Positions 1-8,873 are shown, numbered from the stretch's first letter. The stretch: 64,000 bases of DNA from Cryptobacterium curtum DSM 15641 (GCF_000023845.1 NC_013170.1:1404501-1468500), one strand, 5' to 3'. The notes: a model not told the origin generated them from the letters alone. Made by a program: numbers and translations.

Positions 1-920
1 TCCAACGTTGCAGTAAGCACCTCTTGCTTTGGTGTTGTCCCCCATCGCACAAGCGCAACCGGCGTATCCGCAGGACGGCCATGTTCTATCAGCCGCTGTG
101 AAATCAATGGTAAGTCGCGAATACCCATGTAAAAGCAAAGGGTGTCGCTGCCCTGTGCCAGATGCTCCCAATCGATAGTTGGTGCTTCTTTATCGGGAGT
201 CTCATGCCCCGTGATCAGTGTTACTGAACTTGCCTGTGTGCGATGTGTCACGGGAATACCCGCATAGGTAGCTGCAGCCACCCCGGCCGTTATGCCAGGC
301 ACTACTTCAAACGGAATACCAGCATCCACGAGGGCAAGTGCTTCTTCACCACCCCGACCGAATACAAATGGATCGCCGCCTTTCAGGCGCACAATAATCG
401 CATGATGGTCTTGACGGGTTGCTTGATCCTGCGCTGCCGCCTTATCTAGCTGGCTTATTTCATCTTGCTGCGCTGTTTTGTCATGCGAGACTCCCTTGCC
501 AGGGTAAGTTGCCGCACCTTGCTGTGTTGCTCCATACTGTTGGGCCGTTTCATACTGTTGGGCTACTGCAATAAGACACTGGTTAATCTCTTCTTGCGTA
601 ACATGGTCAGAAAAACCCTTCTTGCCCACAAATATCCGCTGAGCAGCCGGATTGACAAAGTGCATGACAGCACTGCTCGCCAGATAGTCGTAGATAACCA
701 CATCAGCGCACTCAAGCAGCTCTTTCGCGCGCACCGTCAGCAAACCTGGATCTCCCGGTCCAGCCCCAACCAAATACACCGTGGCGCCTAAACACTCAGA
801 CACAGCGGTACCTTCAACTTTCGCAGCGTCTGATCGTTTCTTGAGCGTCTTGAGCGACTGTTCAGCTAGCATCGAAGTATCAGTGCAGTTTGAAGAAGCG
901 CTTTGCTCGGTCATCGTCAT
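1..920 (-). CDS. cobA: Uroporphyrinogen-III C-methyltransferase, 3' end beyond window
   Basis: Methylates uroporphyrinogen III twice with SAM to give precorrin-2, the entry to siroheme and cobalamin. The first 306 residues are in the window and the C-terminus lies to the left. After a non-conserved 45-residue leader come the methyltransferase motifs YLVGAGPGDPGLLT and RLKGGDPFVFGRGGEE, then VVPGITAG and PVTHR. The start is fixed by GGAGG 7 nt upstream and by ATGA overlap with the hemC stop. Residues ~122-171 are a Gln/Ala-rich insertion absent from usual CobA, containing an 18-bp tandem repeat. In related bacteria the gene is often fused to hemD; this cannot be seen here. Confidence 0.93.
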   Translation of the reverse strand, partial: MTMTEQSASSNCTDTSMLAEQSLKTLKKRSDAAKVEGTAVSECLGATVYLVGAGPGDPGLLTVRAKELLECADVVIYDYLASSAVMHFVNPAAQRIFVGKKGFSDHVTQEEINQCLIAVAQQYETAQQYGATQQGAATYPGKGVSHDKTAQQDEISQLDKAAAQDQATRQDHHAIIVRLKGGDPFVFGRGGEEALALVDAGIPFEVVPGITAGVAAATYAGIPVTHRTQASSVTLITGHETPDKEAPTIDWEHLAQGSDTLCFYMGIRDLPLISQRLIEHGRPADTPVALVRWGTTPKQEVLTATL

Positions 921-1858
921 CGCAATGCCTCCAAGATCTCTGTGGCACCCTGACTTACCAAGTCATCAACGATTTTCCCAGCAGCCTCAATTGCTTGATC
1001 AACAGGTGTGCTTGCCTGAGCTCGCAAGAAGCGCGTGCCATCAAGCGTTGCGACGAAAGCATCAATATGAATCATTCGTCTTCCCTGTTCATCTTCCGAT
1101 TCGGTAGCATAAGCACCCATCGGCACCTGGCAACCCCCTTCAAGAGCGCGCATAATATAACGCTCCGCCTCAACAGCACGAAGCGTTGGCTGATGCGATA
1201 TCGCTGTACACAGATGCGCCACCTCGCGGTCATCTGCTCGGGCTTCAAGCGCGATCGCTCCCTGGCCAACAGCAGGAATCATCTCTTCAGTCGGGATAAG
1301 CGACGATATCTGTTCTTCTAACCCCAAGCGATACAGGCCAGCTGCCGCCAAGATAGCAGCATCAAATTCCCCTGCAAGCACGCGCCCAATACGCGTGTCA
1401 ATATTGCCGCGTATTTCGCACGCGGTGACATCAGGACGCAAGCGTGCAAGCTGCGCCACACGCCTCAGCGACCCTGTTGCCACTCGCGCACCTGCGGGAA
1501 GATCAGAAAGTGTCAGCCCTTTAGCAGAAGCAACAATCACGTCGTTCGGATATGCGCGTTCGGTAACCCCTGCAATAAAAAGACCTTTGGGCAGAACCGT
1601 CGGCATGTCTTTCATTGAATGAACGCACACATCTACTTCGCCCTCAAGCAGGCACCGCTCGAGTTCCTTAGTAAATAGACCCTTATCCCCAATTTTTGAA
1701 AGGGCGACATCAAGAATCTTGTCGCCTTTAGTGCGTATTACCTTTACCGCGCAGTGCACTTCAGGAAAAGTCGCCTGTATAAGCGCACGCACTTTTTCAG
1801 CCTGCCACAAAGCAAGCTTGCTTCCCCTGGTTCCAATGGTGATAGTTTTATCGGTCAT
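917..1858 (-). CDS. hemC: Hydroxymethylbilane synthase (porphobilinogen deaminase)
   Basis: Polymerises four porphobilinogens into hydroxymethylbilane in the cytosol. The 313-residue protein has the family length, the N-terminal motif ITIGTRGSKLALWQ, and the C-terminal EGGCQVPMGA whose Cys carries the dipyrromethane cofactor. A start at 1858 is preferred over an in-frame ATG 18 nt upstream because GAGGAAG sits just before it. It lies 32 nt after hemA and overlaps cobA by 4 nt, so these genes are translationally linked. Confidence 0.97.
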   Translation of the reverse strand: MTDKTITIGTRGSKLALWQAEKVRALIQATFPEVHCAVKVIRTKGDKILDVALSKIGDKGLFTKELERCLLEGEVDVCVHSMKDMPTVLPKGLFIAGVTERAYPNDVIVASAKGLTLSDLPAGARVATGSLRRVAQLARLRPDVTACEIRGNIDTRIGRVLAGEFDAAILAAAGLYRLGLEEQISSLIPTEEMIPAVGQGAIALEARADDREVAHLCTAISHQPTLRAVEAERYIMRALEGGCQVPMGAYATESEDEQGRRMIHIDAFVATLDGTRFLRAQASTPVDQAIEAAGKIVDDLVSQGATEILEALR

Positions 1859-1890
1859 ATCGCTTCCTCGACACATAGAATGGCAGAGAT

Positions 1891-3288
1891 TTATTGCGCA
1901 AGCACAGTTGGCACAAAAGTGGTCTGTGTCACGTTTTTCAACTGCGGATATACCGTAGTTACGCCAGGTGCATCGGGTACATCAGGCGAAACACTGTCGG
2001 CCATGCCCGTATCTGTTGCCTGTGTGCATCCCATCATGTCTTCGGAATAGCCAAACAGATAGCGGACGGCCTCGATACATTCGAGATCGGCACCGCCTGC
2101 ACCCTGCTTAAGCCGTACCGTCGGCGTATGAAGAATCTTGTTCACGAGCGCACATGTAGCAGCATCAATCGCTTCGCGCGCAGGCGAATCCGCTTCAATG
2201 TGTAACACACGCAAAAGGTGATCGACCTCGGCCGCGCGCACCGCTTCAGCATCAGCGCGCATGCGTTTGATGGTTGGCGTTACAGCATGTTCGCCCGTCC
2301 ACTGAATAAAGAGGTCGGTTTCTTCATCGACAATACGTCGTGCTTCATCAGCAGCGCGCTGACGCAAACCGCGATTGTTCTTGATACGTTCGTTGATGTC
2401 ATCCAAGTCGTAGAGAATAACCCCCGGAACATTCTTGCAAGCAGGATCAATGTCACGCGGAAGAGCAATATCGAGCATAAACAGCGGCTTGTCACGATTC
2501 TTTAAGATCTCAGGGCCAATAACGTAGTGCGGTGCGGCTGTGGACGAAAGTACGATGTCAGCCATTTTGATAAGGCTTTCAAGTTCCTCAAAATAGCGAG
2601 CGCTTCCTCCCAGTTCACGCGCAAGAGAGCAGGCATGGGCGTATGTCCGACTAGAAACAATAAACGATTCGACTCCCTGGCTTTGCAGGTATCGTGCGGC
2701 AAGTTCGCTCATTTCTCCCGAACCAACCACAAGGGTTGTTTTCCCTTCGAAAGAATCGAGCGTTTCCCGTGCAAGATCGATAGCCACCGTCGAGACTGAC
2801 ACATGGTTTTCGCTGATTGCAGTCTGGTTGCGCACCCGTTTACTGACCGCAAGCGCCTGACGGAACAGATGAGCGAGCATCATTGTGGCGCCCCCCGCTT
2901 GAAGCGCTTCGCTAAATGCGGTGCGAACCTGGCCGGCAATTTGCTGTTCGCCTAAAACCATCGAGTCGAGCGAAGATATAACTGAAAATAAATGATGAAC
3001 GACCTCGGTTTTTTGCCGAACATACAGATGTCCCTCTAGAGAAGCGGGATCAATATTTTTGTACGAACTAAGAAACTGAAGGATACTCTCGTGAGCAGCT
3101 GTGATATCCGCTGCATCAACATAGATTTCCATGCGGTTGCAGGTTGATAGGATAATTGCCCCCTGAATAGAAGGCATATCGACAAGTGTGCGTATTGCTT
3201 CTGTCAGCGTCGTGCGTCCAAAAGCAACGCGTTCGCGCAGTGCCATATCGGCCGTACGAAAGCTCAGTCCCAGCAGATAGAGCTGCAT
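1891..3288 (-). CDS. hemA: Glutamyl-tRNA reductase
   Basis: Reduces Glu-tRNA(Glu) to glutamate-1-semialdehyde with NADPH, the first committed step of the C5 tetrapyrrole route. The 465 residues show the catalytic STCNRMEIY motif (Cys near residue 50), the LGEQQIAGQVR region, and the Rossmann motif VVGSGEMSELAARYL. The last ~50 residues are variable. The start lies 2 nt after the siroheme dehydrogenase stop. Presence of hemA shows that 5-aminolevulinate is made from glutamate rather than glycine. Confidence 0.97.
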   Translation of the reverse strand: MQLYLLGLSFRTADMALRERVAFGRTTLTEAIRTLVDMPSIQGAIILSTCNRMEIYVDAADITAAHESILQFLSSYKNIDPASLEGHLYVRQKTEVVHHLFSVISSLDSMVLGEQQIAGQVRTAFSEALQAGGATMMLAHLFRQALAVSKRVRNQTAISENHVSVSTVAIDLARETLDSFEGKTTLVVGSGEMSELAARYLQSQGVESFIVSSRTYAHACSLARELGGSARYFEELESLIKMADIVLSSTAAPHYVIGPEILKNRDKPLFMLDIALPRDIDPACKNVPGVILYDLDDINERIKNNRGLRQRAADEARRIVDEETDLFIQWTGEHAVTPTIKRMRADAEAVRAAEVDHLLRVLHIEADSPAREAIDAATCALVNKILHTPTVRLKQGAGGADLECIEAVRYLFGYSEDMMGCTQATDTGMADSVSPDVPDAPGVTTVYPQLKNVTQTTFVPTVLAQ

Positions 3289-3290
3289 GA

Positions 3291-4058
3291 CTACCGCTCT
3301 TTCCCGGCGGTTGTCGCGGTGGTTGTCGGCTCGTCATGCTTGACTGCTGATGCATGCCCGCCGGATTCGGATGTCGTCTGCGATACAGATTGCGCTAGGG
3401 CGACCGCTTCGTTATAAGCGTCCTCAACCGAAATGCGCTCACCTGCCGCCAAACGTTTGCGCCAGCCAGCATCGGCAGCAGCCTCGAAAATAGGTTTGCG
3501 CGCGTCATGCCCGCCCGAAATGCGCTCTTTCACGAGGTCTCGCACCTGTGTCATCAAGTCGAGATAGGCGACCCAACTTTCATCAAAGTCATCCTCAAGA
3601 CGATGACGAATGCGTTTCGCTTCTGTGCAGGCCGCCCCTGAAGTGGAAACCGCAATGGATAAAAGACCACGTCGCACAATAGATGGCACGATGAAATCGC
3701 ATTCTTCAGGCACATCAGCAACATTGAGCAGGCAATTGCGTGAACGCGCTTCTTCGTGAATGCGCACATCAACAGCGGGAATACCGCACACGGAAAACGC
3801 GATTGATGCGCCGGCTAAATCACCCAGCTCATAGACCCGAGGAATCCATTCGACCTTGCCTTCATCGACAAGCGCCTGAATACCCTCGGTAATTTTGGGA
3901 GAAACAATTTTGATACGCGCACCATAGCGCAGTAGCGTGCGCAGTTTATGTTCAGCTATCGCGCCGCCACCGATAACCACTACCAGGCGGTCTTCGAGAT
4001 CAACAAACAGAGGATACCCTGCATGCCGACCCACGGGTGCCTCGGTTGCATCCTGCAT
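3291..4058 (-). CDS. Precorrin-2 dehydrogenase / sirohydrochlorin ferrochelatase (CysG-N / Met8 family)
   Basis: Expected to oxidise precorrin-2 to sirohydrochlorin with NAD and perhaps insert iron to give siroheme. Residues ~15-150 match the CysG N-terminal domain: PLFVDLEDRLVVVIGGGAIAE is the NAD-binding turn, followed by LLNVADVPEECDFIVPSIVRRG and the STSGAACTEAKRIRHRLE segment. The C-terminal ~60 residues are Ala/Thr/Ser-rich and not conserved. It is the first gene of the operon that continues with hemA, hemC and cobA. Together they supply a complete branch toward siroheme except for steps encoded elsewhere (hemB, hemL). Confidence 0.92.
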   Translation of the reverse strand: MQDATEAPVGRHAGYPLFVDLEDRLVVVIGGGAIAEHKLRTLLRYGARIKIVSPKITEGIQALVDEGKVEWIPRVYELGDLAGASIAFSVCGIPAVDVRIHEEARSRNCLLNVADVPEECDFIVPSIVRRGLLSIAVSTSGAACTEAKRIRHRLEDDFDESWVAYLDLMTQVRDLVKERISGGHDARKPIFEAAADAGWRKRLAAGERISVEDAYNEAVALAQSVSQTTSESGGHASAVKHDEPTTTATTAGKER

Positions 4059-4107
4059 AGCGTTCCTTCTCTCGTCTGCAATTAGAACTGCGAGAACTGT
4101 ACGCTAT

Positions 4108-4118
4108 GACGTAACGTC
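4108..4118. promoter_or_regulatory. Small palindrome upstream of the siroheme/heme operon
   Basis: GACGT-A-ACGTC is a perfect 11-bp inverted repeat 50 bp upstream of the first gene of the tetrapyrrole operon, in a 120-bp intergenic gap. It could be a regulator site, but it is short and its role is unproven. Confidence 0.3.
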
Positions 4119-4178
4119 GCATGCAAGGAAAAATCACACAGATGAAGAATTGCCCGATGACGACGTATCGGAAAAACT

Positions 4179-5219
4179 TTAAGCTGCCAAAGAGCTATTG
4201 GGATTAGCGGTGGCAGAACCAGAATTAGAAGAATCGGACGAAGTTGTTGCTTCAGTGGAAGACGTTGATGTCCCAGAAGAGGAATCCGAAGAGGACTCTG
4301 TGGTAGACGATGAAGCAGCAGAATTGGTAGACGAAGCTGTTCCTGAAGTCTTCGATGAGGCGCGTTGTGCGGTTGCTGTCTGAGAATATTGATCGAGCGA
4401 TAGGGCACTTCCTAGCCATTTCGCTTCAATAATGCTGCCAATGCCACCCGAATTGATGGCATCAAGGGCATCGGAGACCGCTTTCTTCAGTTCGTCATTC
4501 GAGCTCAAAACACCAATAGAGCGACCAGAAACCTTCTGCATAAGTGCAGTAATATGGACATCACTGTGAGTCGTGTGCGTAATGTAGACACCAATAACGG
4601 CATCGGCCGCAACATAATCAACTTTACCGTCATTCAAATCAGAAAACGCAGTTTTCAAATCGGGCACGGTCTTCAGCGCCTCGTCACCGAATTGATTTGA
4701 AACTTCCCAGGCGCTCATGGAAGCGGCCTGCGCTTCGATGCTTACCGAACTAGAAGCACTTGGCACAGAAGATGCTTGACCTTTCGAAAAAAGAGCCACG
4801 CACGTCTGCAAATAGGGGTCTGAAAGCCAATAAGAAGACGACGAATCGGATGAGTCCATGCTCATCACCACGTCCACGGTACCTGCCTTAAGCGCCCCTT
4901 CGGCATCACTTCCGACATCAACCAACTCAAGTGACAAGCCCATCTGTGCAGCAAGCGCTGCCGCCATGTCGACATCGATGCCAGCAAGCTTGCCTGACAC
5001 CTGCGTCGAATAGGGAGCATTCGACGCATCAACGCCGACGCGCAGAACCCCTTCTTTGCCGATAGTTGGTGTCGATACTGTTGGCTGCAGTTTTTCAGGG
5101 GTATACGGCTTACCAAAAAGAGACGAAGAAAGTTCCGACACCTGTGCACATCCACACAGACCAAGCACGGCGATAAGCAAGGCTGACACAACAGCCAGCA
5201 ACGAAACTCTCTGCTTCAT
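4179..5219 (-). CDS. Amino-acid ABC transporter-type substrate-binding lipoprotein with Ser/Thr tail
   Basis: Predicted extracytoplasmic binding protein of the SBP_bac_3 type. The signal peptide ends in the lipobox LCGC (Cys ~24), so the mature protein is lipid-anchored. The domain spans residues ~55-270 and starts EGVLRVGVDASNAPYS, with IDVDMAAALAAQMGL. The final ~75 residues are almost only Ser, Thr, Ala and Gly, an odd place for a linker because nothing follows it. No permease or ATPase gene is adjacent, so it is an orphan that may pair with distant transporter genes. AAGGAG lies 11 nt before the ATG. Confidence 0.88.
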   Translation of the reverse strand: MKQRVSLLAVVSALLIAVLGLCGCAQVSELSSSLFGKPYTPEKLQPTVSTPTIGKEGVLRVGVDASNAPYSTQVSGKLAGIDVDMAAALAAQMGLSLELVDVGSDAEGALKAGTVDVVMSMDSSDSSSSYWLSDPYLQTCVALFSKGQASSVPSASSSVSIEAQAASMSAWEVSNQFGDEALKTVPDLKTAFSDLNDGKVDYVAADAVIGVYITHTTHSDVHITALMQKVSGRSIGVLSSNDELKKAVSDALDAINSGGIGSIIEAKWLGSALSLDQYSQTATAQRASSKTSGTASSTNSAASSSTTESSSDSSSGTSTSSTEATTSSDSSNSGSATANPNSSLAA

Positions 5220-5627
5220 GAAGCGCCCAACTCCTTTTTGAAAAACGAACAGGCTCTTACGGCTGACCTAGTCTTCGCCCCCACACTCGCGCACTGGGGT
5301 TGAGCTTGCACCATCACCCTCTCGCCCGTGCAGCCCTCTGCTGCATAACGCGGACGGTGCGTCTTACTTCTAGAATGCGCCGTGCTCACCAACACCTTGC
5401 GGTGTGGCTTACGTGGATCCTTTTGACCGCATCTGCCATGGAATAGAAGGAACTACCTTCGCAACTACAGCCCGTAAAAGCAATTGGATTCTATCAAACA
5501 CCCTCTCGCGTTCGATAAATTGCTTAATTTTAATATACCCGTTTCAGTACAACACCGTTTCAATACGTGCGCACGAACTTGGTGTCATAGGACGACTTGT
5601 TGTTTGCCTTGCTATGGGAGTGCAGCC
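5220..5627. other. Gene-free leader of the binding lipoprotein
   Basis: No convincing coding sequence. On the minus strand it would be the upstream region of the lipoprotein gene. It holds an ACACC-GCAA-GGTGT tetraloop hairpin (near 5391-5404) and a CCCCA/TGGGG stem near 5280-5300, so a structured leader is possible, but I could not match it to a known riboswitch or T-box. Confidence 0.4.
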
Positions 5628-6392
5628 TTAGTACACTCGGGCGAATGTCGCACCATAGACTGCCGACGCGCCCTTCCTGCACAGAATATCCGCTGCAGCA
5701 TAGAGTGTGGCGCCGGTGGTATGAACATCATCCACGATGATATATCGCCCTGACACCGATGAGGCACATGGCTGCATCGTCATGCGCATGTTTTCTAGGC
5801 GTTCTGTTCGTGAAAGTCCGCGCTGATCACGGGCATGCTCGAGGGTAATTGTTTTAGCAAGCGGCACGCCCAGAAAACAAGCAACGTGGCTGGCTAACTC
5901 TTCGGCATGATCGAAACCACGACGAAGCCGTGCAGCCCGCGTTGAAGGAACAAAGGTAATAGTTGCCCCTTCAACCCAATCGGACGGGATCGCACAGGCA
6001 ATAGTAAATGCCATGTCATGCGCTAAACGACGCTCACCAGAATCCTTGCATACCGTCGCAATCCGTGCGGTTGCTGCATCAAAAAGTACCGCCGAGACAC
6101 ATCCATCAAGAGGAAAGGTGGTTAAACCCGCTTCGCGCAGACTAAACGAATTACATTCACTGCACTGAATAGCACCCCATGGCGCACCACAACGCGGGCA
6201 CGCCTTCCATTGATCAATATACGGAAGATTTTGTCGGCACGAATCGCAGAGAACAGCACCTATCGCATCGCATACTGCGCAGCGCGGCGGCCAGAAAGCA
6301 TCAGCTGCAAACTGCGCAGCGTCATGCACGACAGACGACACTGCTGATGCGACACAACTTACTTGAGATGTTTGTTGAAGTACTTCTAACAT
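5628..6392 (-). CDS. ComF family phosphoribosyltransferase-like protein
   Basis: ComF-type protein linked in other bacteria to DNA uptake or amidophosphoribosyl chemistry. Residues ~30-90 form a double zinc ribbon (CAVC, CDSC, CPRC, CSEC). The C-terminal half is a type I phosphoribosyltransferase fold with the PRPP-binding loop YIIVDDVHTTGATL. The 254 residues are normal length. It stands alone, with no com genes nearby. The ribosome site is weak (GTGGG), so the start is less sure than the family call. Confidence 0.9.
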   Translation of the reverse strand: MLEVLQQTSQVSCVASAVSSVVHDAAQFAADAFWPPRCAVCDAIGAVLCDSCRQNLPYIDQWKACPRCGAPWGAIQCSECNSFSLREAGLTTFPLDGCVSAVLFDAATARIATVCKDSGERRLAHDMAFTIACAIPSDWVEGATITFVPSTRAARLRRGFDHAEELASHVACFLGVPLAKTITLEHARDQRGLSRTERLENMRMTMQPCASSVSGRYIIVDDVHTTGATLYAAADILCRKGASAVYGATFARVY

Positions 6393-6799
6393 GAACCCAC
6401 TCGGCTTCGAATAGGCTTGATGCTAGCGCGACTATCTGTCCGCTTGCTGGCCAAAAACGAGCCAAGAGTTAGCCAGGTTATTTCAGAGCAGGTCTCAAGC
6501 CACTATCACAATCCGACGGCGATCGGCAGGGATAATACCTGTCTCTCAATAGGCAACCAGATGACACCTATCTCTCGATGAAGAATTGTGCGATATAGAT
6601 TCGTAGAGCAGCTAAAAATACGTATCTGTAAGCTTTGGGCTCTCGATAAAAGTGCCCCTATCGCTGCCGAGCGAAATCGATATATCGCCTGATTGAAAAG
6701 GTCGACCAGGTAACAGTTGGGATAAAACGGCGATCGCCGGCATCTGTGACTAAACAAAGGCGCTATTATCCCTTCGACGAGACAATTGAAAGGATAATC
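6393..6799. other. Gene-free stretch between comF-like gene and glutaredoxin gene
   Basis: About 400 bp separating two divergent genes. Reading frames here lack codon structure or recognisable motifs. A perfect 12-bp palindrome centred on GATC (CGGCGATCGCCG, 6728-6739) lies 60 bp before the glutaredoxin start and may be a regulator site. I see no known RNA family. Confidence 0.4.
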
Positions 6800-7048
6800 A
6801 TGGTTTCCTCAGATTCCTTACTGCTGTATGTACTGCCCGGCTGCCCTTTCTGCGCACGGGTTGATCGTTTTCTTGACGACCAGGGCATCAAAATTGAACA
6901 CCGTAGTGTGCGCGAGCCAGAAAATGCCGACGAACTCAAAGCCATCGGCGGCAAAGTACAGTCCCCTTGCCTGGTCATTGACGGTAAAGCACTGTACGAA
7001 TCGAAGGACATCATTGAATTTCTGAAACGCGAAGTTGTCGGCGCATAA
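6800..7048 (+). CDS. Glutaredoxin
   Basis: Small thiol-disulfide oxidoreductase of 82 residues. The active site CPFC lies near residue 13 in the context LYVLPGCPFCARV, followed by a thioredoxin-fold pattern with VQSPCLVIDGKALYESKDIIEFL containing the cis-Pro region. The start at 6800 has GAAAGGA just upstream; an in-frame ATG at 6746 would add 18 residues with no family counterpart. It is monocistronic and probably has a role in redox repair of protein thiols or ribonucleotide reductase. Confidence 0.92.
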   Translation: MVSSDSLLLYVLPGCPFCARVDRFLDDQGIKIEHRSVREPENADELKAIGGKVQSPCLVIDGKALYESKDIIEFLKREVVGA

Positions 7049-7191
7049 CGAATAAAAGGGTATCGACTGTTCTTAGGATGGCAGCCTGATGTGTCCAAGA
7101 AATCGTCTGGAGGCCCACCTCGAATAAAAGGCGTTTCCTTAATGAAGCGCAATAAAGCTCGCTGATTAAGAGTTTCTGAAAGGCAAAGGGT

Positions 7192-7223
7192 TAAAAGAGG
7201 TTTAAAGAACAAGCCCTCTTTTA
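7192..7223 (+). terminator. Hairpin downstream of glutaredoxin gene
   Basis: TAAAAGAGG and CCTCTTTTA form a 9-bp stem with a 14-nt loop. The A/T ends make it readable as a terminator from either side. Confidence 0.5.
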
Positions 7224-7254
7224 TGTACACGCTGATGCAGCATGAAATCAATTG

Positions 7255-7290
7255 GAAGGGCCTACATACAGCAGGCCCTTCTTTATCTTT
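7255..7290 (+). terminator. Rho-independent terminator before tRNA-Gly
   Basis: GAAGGGCCT / AGGCCCTTC is a 9-bp stem with a 9-nt loop followed by TTTATCTTT. It points rightward and would stop transcription before the oppositely oriented tRNA genes. Confidence 0.65.
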
Positions 7291-7292
7291 AA

Positions 7293-7366
7293 TGGAGCGG
7301 GTGACGGGAATCGAACCCGCGTTAGCAGCTTGGAAGGCTGCAGTTCTACCATTGAACCACACCCGC
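7293..7366 (-). tRNA. tRNA-Gly (TCC)
   Basis: A 74-nt cloverleaf with acceptor GCGGGTG/CACCCGC, anticodon loop CTTCCAA (TCC), T-loop TTCGATT and an encoded CCA end. It follows tRNA-Pro on the same strand, 93 nt away. Confidence 0.97.
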
Positions 7367-7459
7367 ACAGGAAACTGCTGCCTGGTCAAAAAAACCTGAC
7401 AAGTGCTGGAAATGACAGCGAAGGCAAGCGGATTCCGATCAGCATCAATATCAAAAAGC

Positions 7460-7536
7460 TGGTCGGGACGACAGGATTCGAACCTGCGACATCCTGCTCC
7501 CAAAGCAGGCGCGCTACCAAACTGCGCCACGTCCCG
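7460..7536 (-). tRNA. tRNA-Pro (TGG)
   Basis: A 77-nt cloverleaf with acceptor CGGGACG/CGTCCCG, anticodon loop TTTGGGA (TGG), T-loop TTCGAAT and encoded CCA. Likely co-transcribed with tRNA-Gly. Confidence 0.97.
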
Positions 7537-7552
7537 CCTGTGCAGCTCAGCC

Positions 7553-7580
7553 ATTATAGCAAACTTGGCTTAAGCGTTAA
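7553..7580 (-). promoter_or_regulatory. Promoter for tRNA-Pro/tRNA-Gly
   Basis: A perfect TATAAT -10 box (7553-7558) lies 17 bp before the tRNA-Pro 5' end, with TTAACG 16 bp further upstream as a -35 candidate. It overlaps the end of the rdgB gene. Confidence 0.6.
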
Positions 7581-8166
7581 GAAGTTTCTTTTTGAGTTCA
7601 CGTAACGCATTTCCTCGATGAGAAACCGCGCTTTTTTCCTGCTGCGTTACTTCAGCAAGCGTTTTAACGCCACCGAGAACATCGGGAATGAACAGCGGGT
7701 CGTAACCAAACCCTTCGGTGCCACGCGCTTCAAAGCCAATAATACCCTCAACGGTACCGCGTGCGGTTGTTTCGCTTCCGTCCTCATCAATAAAGACAAG
7801 CGTGCAAACAAAACGCGCTGTTCGTGATGACTGTGGAACATCAGAAAGCTCGGCAAGCAGTTTCGCGTTATTGGCTTCATCGTCGCCATGAAGACCTGCA
7901 TAGCGAGCAGAAAAAACGCCTGGATTGCCACCGAGCGCGTCAACTTCAAGACCCGAGTCGTCCGCCAACACTGCTCCGCCCCATGCTTCATGCGCTGCCC
8001 GTGCTTTAATCCGCGCGTTTTCTAAAAAGGTCTGGGCGTTTTCTTCCGGGTCGGATTCGATACCAGCCTGTTGGAGCGTCTTAAATTCCCACCCCTCAAA
8101 ATTAAGTGCGTCTGCTATTTCAGATACTTTATGGGCGTTGTTGCTGGCGATAACTACCGTTTTCAT
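7570..8166 (-). CDS. rdgB: XTP/dITP diphosphatase (Ham1/RdgB family)
   Basis: House-cleaning nucleotide pyrophosphatase that hydrolyses dITP, XTP and ITP to monophosphates so that deaminated purines are not built into DNA or RNA. The 198 residues begin KTVVIASNNAHKVSEI and contain the metal site ADDSGLEVDALGGNPGVFSAR and the EGFGYDPLF and VSHRGNALREL motifs. The ATG at 8166 is preceded by AGGGGA; another ATG at 8193 overlaps the upstream stop but lacks a ribosome site. It follows the TetR regulator directly. Confidence 0.96.
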   Translation of the reverse strand: MKTVVIASNNAHKVSEIADALNFEGWEFKTLQQAGIESDPEENAQTFLENARIKARAAHEAWGGAVLADDSGLEVDALGGNPGVFSARYAGLHGDDEANNAKLLAELSDVPQSSRTARFVCTLVFIDEDGSETTARGTVEGIIGFEARGTEGFGYDPLFIPDVLGGVKTLAEVTQQEKSAVSHRGNALRELKKKLLNA

Positions 8167-8189
8167 GCATTCCCCTTGAAGCCCGTGCG

Positions 8190-8873
8190 TCATGCAGAAA
8201 AACTTGCGCTCGATTCTTCCTGCATGCGGTGCAACGTCGCAGAAAGATTGAAGGTACCAAAGCTCTCTTCAGGATTGAGCTGATGTAGCTGCGTCAAAGG
8301 GTACCCAAGCTGCTTGGCAATAGCTCTCACAACGGGAGCAAGACCCTCGGCTACATCGTATGGTTCCCCTCCGTCCAAATGGACATACAACGCTTCATGA
8401 AAGCCGCCAAAGGGAACAATAATCTCATCGGAAGGCGGACAGAGCGCCGCTACATTGCTTGCCCCGCCCGATGCAACCGCAACATGAGAAGCAATCCACG
8501 ACCCATTAAACGGAATAACTCGATCGGTAAGCATGCGACTTTCAAGGATGTCGCACAGAAAAGTCGATCGGCCGCCCGGAACACAGAATGATCCATAGAA
8601 TGCCGCACCGACGGCATAGATCTTATCGAGACTGTTTGAAAGATCAATATCAGAAAAGCCCCATGCTTCTTGAGTGCGCTTGAGTTCGTTTGATAAAAAT
8701 TGCGCCGCAAGAGCTTCCTTCTTCGGAAAGTGATACTGCACAAGCGGGCGCTTAATACCACATGCCTCAGCCATCGCCGTATAGGATGTCGCATGATATC
8801 CAGTCGTTGCAAATAAGTGCCATGCTTCGCGGCGGATAGCTTCTTTCAGTTTGTCATTACGGGGTCGTGCCAT
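8190..8873 (-). CDS. TetR family transcriptional regulator
   Basis: DNA-binding repressor of 227 residues. Residues ~10-55 form the TetR helix-turn-helix, including TSYTAMAEACGIKRPLVQYHFPKKEAL; the rest is a ligand-binding domain without clear relatives I can name. A strong GGGGGAGGA ribosome site precedes the start. It faces the secreted flavoprotein gene across a 288-bp shared promoter region, so control of that gene, and of itself, is the likely role. rdgB downstream may be read through from it. Confidence 0.88.
   Translation of the reverse strand: MARPRNDKLKEAIRREAWHLFATTGYHATSYTAMAEACGIKRPLVQYHFPKKEALAAQFLSNELKRTQEAWGFSDIDLSNSLDKIYAVGAAFYGSFCVPGGRSTFLCDILESRMLTDRVIPFNGSWIASHVAVASGGASNVAALCPPSDEIIVPFGGFHEALYVHLDGGEPYDVAEGLAPVVRAIAKQLGYPLTQLHQLNPEESFGTFNLSATLHRMQEESSASFSA

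Noticed and set aside
6766-7554. 262-codon open frame on the minus strand
   Set aside because: It runs through both tRNA genes and antisense to glutaredoxin; no family features.
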